A model generated the notes under the pieces. It worked only from the letters and a program-made list of their open reading frames with translations. It was not told the DNA's origin and did not search any database. Made by a program: the position numbers and the translations under genes. A DNA stretch of 64,000 bases from Pomacea canaliculata (taxonomy: Eukaryota; Mollusca; Gastropoda; Architaenioglossa; Ampullariidae): contig NC_037600.1 in the NCBI RefSeq assembly GCF_003073045.1, positions 11,396,758 to 11,460,757 on the forward strand, in the 5' to 3' direction. Positions 62,341 through 64,000 of the stretch are shown one piece after another. Each line of letters starts with the position of its first letter. Position 1 is the stretch's first letter.

Positions 62341-63125
62341 CAGCAATCCCACCACCACATCTATCTCCAGACCTGGGATTGTGAATGAACGAGTATCCCA
62401 CGGGAGTGATTGGCTTGATAACAAGTTCATCTCCAGCCTCCCTAAGCCACGTCTCAGTGAGCAACAGCAAATCCAGTGACTTGTCAATAATCATATCGTG
62501 AATGTCCACAGCCTTCCTGACGACAGACTGGGCGTTGAGGAGGCCACATAAGAGTTGAGTCTGAACTATCCTACTCTCAGACGAACTTGTAATATCTAGC
62601 GTTTCTGATGTAAGGGGGTCAACACTAGACCCATCTTCATTCACAATAGACGTACAGTGAGTGAAGGGACAGGTCTGTGAACTGGAAAGGGAATGCCGGA
62701 GTAGGGGAAGTGGGCGGAGGAACAGCAGTAATACTGGTGTCACAAGAAATTAATGAGATGTCAATAGGCACAGGGTTGACATCATTCACCAACACAGTGG
62801 TGGTAGGGCCATCAAGGACAGATGCAATGGAGCATGAAGAATTACAGGAACAGAGCCGTAGCCCCAAAGACAAACTTTCCACAGAGGCAGCAAGTCCTGG
62901 AGGCTCACTGGTGCCAGAGCTTGGTGCTAACACTTGCACTAAGTCTGAACGGGAATAAGCAAGTCTACATGCACGCACTTTCCTCCCACCACGTACTCCA
63001 CGCACAGTTGTCTGATTAATTAGTCCAAGTTTTCTGCAATATGACAGCAAGTTAATATCCAATACACCAGACACATTTTTGGCAAGGACTTTTAACACAG
63101 AAGCAGAGTAGTGTAATTGACTCAT
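62340..63125 (-). mobile_element. LINE 5' ORF with endonuclease start, truncated
   Basis: A 162-codon frame from 63125 (MSQLHYSASVLKVLAKNVSG, RGVRGGRKVRACRLAYSRSD) ends at 62637. An overlapping frame then carries LLCGLLNAQSVVRKAVDIHD, SLDLLLLTETWL and GYSFIHNPRSGDRCGGGIAG, the first blocks of a LINE apurinic-type endonuclease. A frameshift between 62640 and 62743 separates the two parts. The endonuclease stops at about 62342, where Gypsy sequence begins, so most of the LINE is missing on its 3' side. Confidence 0.8.
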
Positions 63126-63770
63126 GAAAGGTGGCTAAAAAGGAACACAATTGTGAGAGAGACAAAAACTGCTGCTACTAAGCGCATAGAACACCACTGA
63201 CCCACCACTAACTGACGATCTTTCAAACATAACAAACAGTTTGGTACTCAATGTGAGCACACAAACATGAGGCAATCCTGTTAATCACTAACCCCAGAAC
63301 TAAAGCGGCACCATGAGAAGCGAAAACGTGACAGCAGCATCAAAACAAAAGCAGGACGACATAAACCACGTATCGATGACAACAGGCAATAATCATCAGC
63401 GACATAAGTGAAATGTATAGATCGAAGATCTAGTATGCAGAAATTTCAACAATAAAAACACAGGTCCACAATTCAGAAAATGGGAAAAACGCAATGCTCA
63501 GCAGTATTGGAAAAGTTACAATTGTGTGTGGGCACAGGCAATCCAGGTGATGCACAGATCTAAAATACGGCAAGATGGCGCAGACATTATAATGGAAATA
63601 AAATGCTCCAGATAATAGATAGAAGTCGCAAAGACACAGCAACCAATCCAGAGAGATAGAAAATGATCTCACAGAGTCACTGAGCACTGGTACACAAAAT
63701 CTGACGCAGATAAACAGGCAAAGACGAATATTACCGAAGAGCTGACACTAGGCAGGTAGTTAAAGGGACA
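63126..63770. other. Probable LINE 5' leader or unassigned DNA
   Basis: Lies between the LINE ORF start and the Gypsy reverse transcriptase fragment. No open frame with recognised content. It may hold the LINE 5' untranslated region and the insertion boundary. Confidence 0.35.
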
Positions 63771-63774
63771 TCAC

Positions 63775-64000
63775 TCTCATCAGTCCGAACGGGGTGGTAA
63801 ATGCAGAAATCTTGTTCGCTCGCTCGGACAGAGGTACCTGGTAATATGCCTTTGACAAATCGAGGGTAGTGAAAACCTTAGCCCCACTCAATGTTAAAAA
63901 CAATTGTTCAATTTTTGGTAACGAATAACTGTCCCTCACTGTCCGTGCATTCACCCTCCTGTAATCTACACACATGCGCAGTGCCCCATTCTTCTTCCTC
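63775..64000 (-). mobile_element. Ty3/Gypsy reverse transcriptase fragment
   Basis: The minus strand from the window edge reads LRMCVDYRRVNARTVRDSYS, LPKIEQLFLTLSGAKVFTTL, DLSKAYYQVPLSE and FTTPFGL. This is the start of a Gypsy reverse transcriptase palm, including the TTLDLSKAYYQ block. Homology breaks after FTTPFGL near 63775. The element continues to the right outside the window. With the integrase tail at 61931-62340 it may be one element interrupted by a LINE. Confidence 0.9.

Noticed and set aside
1..64000. tRNA, rRNA and CRISPR features
   Set aside because: No cloverleaf with both pol III boxes, no rRNA core sequence and no regularly spaced repeats were seen.

Overview
The window is eukaryotic, AT-rich and rich in introns and repeats. 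It most likely comes from a mollusc and probably a gastropod. The main grounds are a receptor of the LDLa-LRR-7TM type best known from the pond snail protein GRL101, molluscan-style interspersed repeats, and Tigger, LINE and Ty3/Gypsy fragments. Splice sites are ordinary GT-AG. I see no operons, ribosome binding sites or CRISPR array. Bases 18601-18700 are an assembly gap of N.

The core (about 21.5-54 kb) is a tandem array of five genes on the minus strand, labelled here TN-A to TN-E (my labels). Each has one long first coding exon for a C3HC4 RING, two B-boxes and a coiled coil, as in TRIM ubiquitin ligases. Four short exons follow, together encoding one Neuralized homology repeat (NHR). Every coding junction I could read is phase 0. 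TN-A, TN-C and TN-D read as intact proteins of about 530 residues. TN-B has a frame-broken last NHR part. TN-E is divergent, and its middle NHR exon is unclear. The same family also left a plus-strand NHR half-gene at 1073-2385, a dead plus-strand RING-B-box-coiled-coil copy at 16.5-17.5 kb, and orphan B-box and RING pieces at 20.4 and 34.9 kb. TN-A, TN-B and most of TN-C sit in repeated genomic blocks whose introns and flanks also match. A RING-B-box-coiled-coil-NHR chain is not one of the standard TRIM C-terminal classes I know, so this array is the best candidate for an undescribed system. It is presumably a family of ligases that recognise targets through the NHR.

At 7.5-13.2 kb lies a minus-strand, multi-exon receptor gene with CUB, C-type lectin, LDL-receptor class A and leucine-rich repeat domains ahead of a rhodopsin-like seven-helix domain. 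A dead LINE reverse transcriptase fragment sits in one of its introns.

Mobile DNA frames and breaks the region. Two copies of one unclassified DNA transposon lie at 1-1072 and from 55471, in opposite orientation. The left copy has destroyed an NHR exon. Two internally deleted Tigger-type elements with TA target duplications lie at 19.7 and 35.1 kb, and a possible solo LTR at 29.4 kb. The last 4 kb is a junction of LINE and Ty3/Gypsy pieces, including one open frame that joins a LINE endonuclease to a Gypsy integrase tail.
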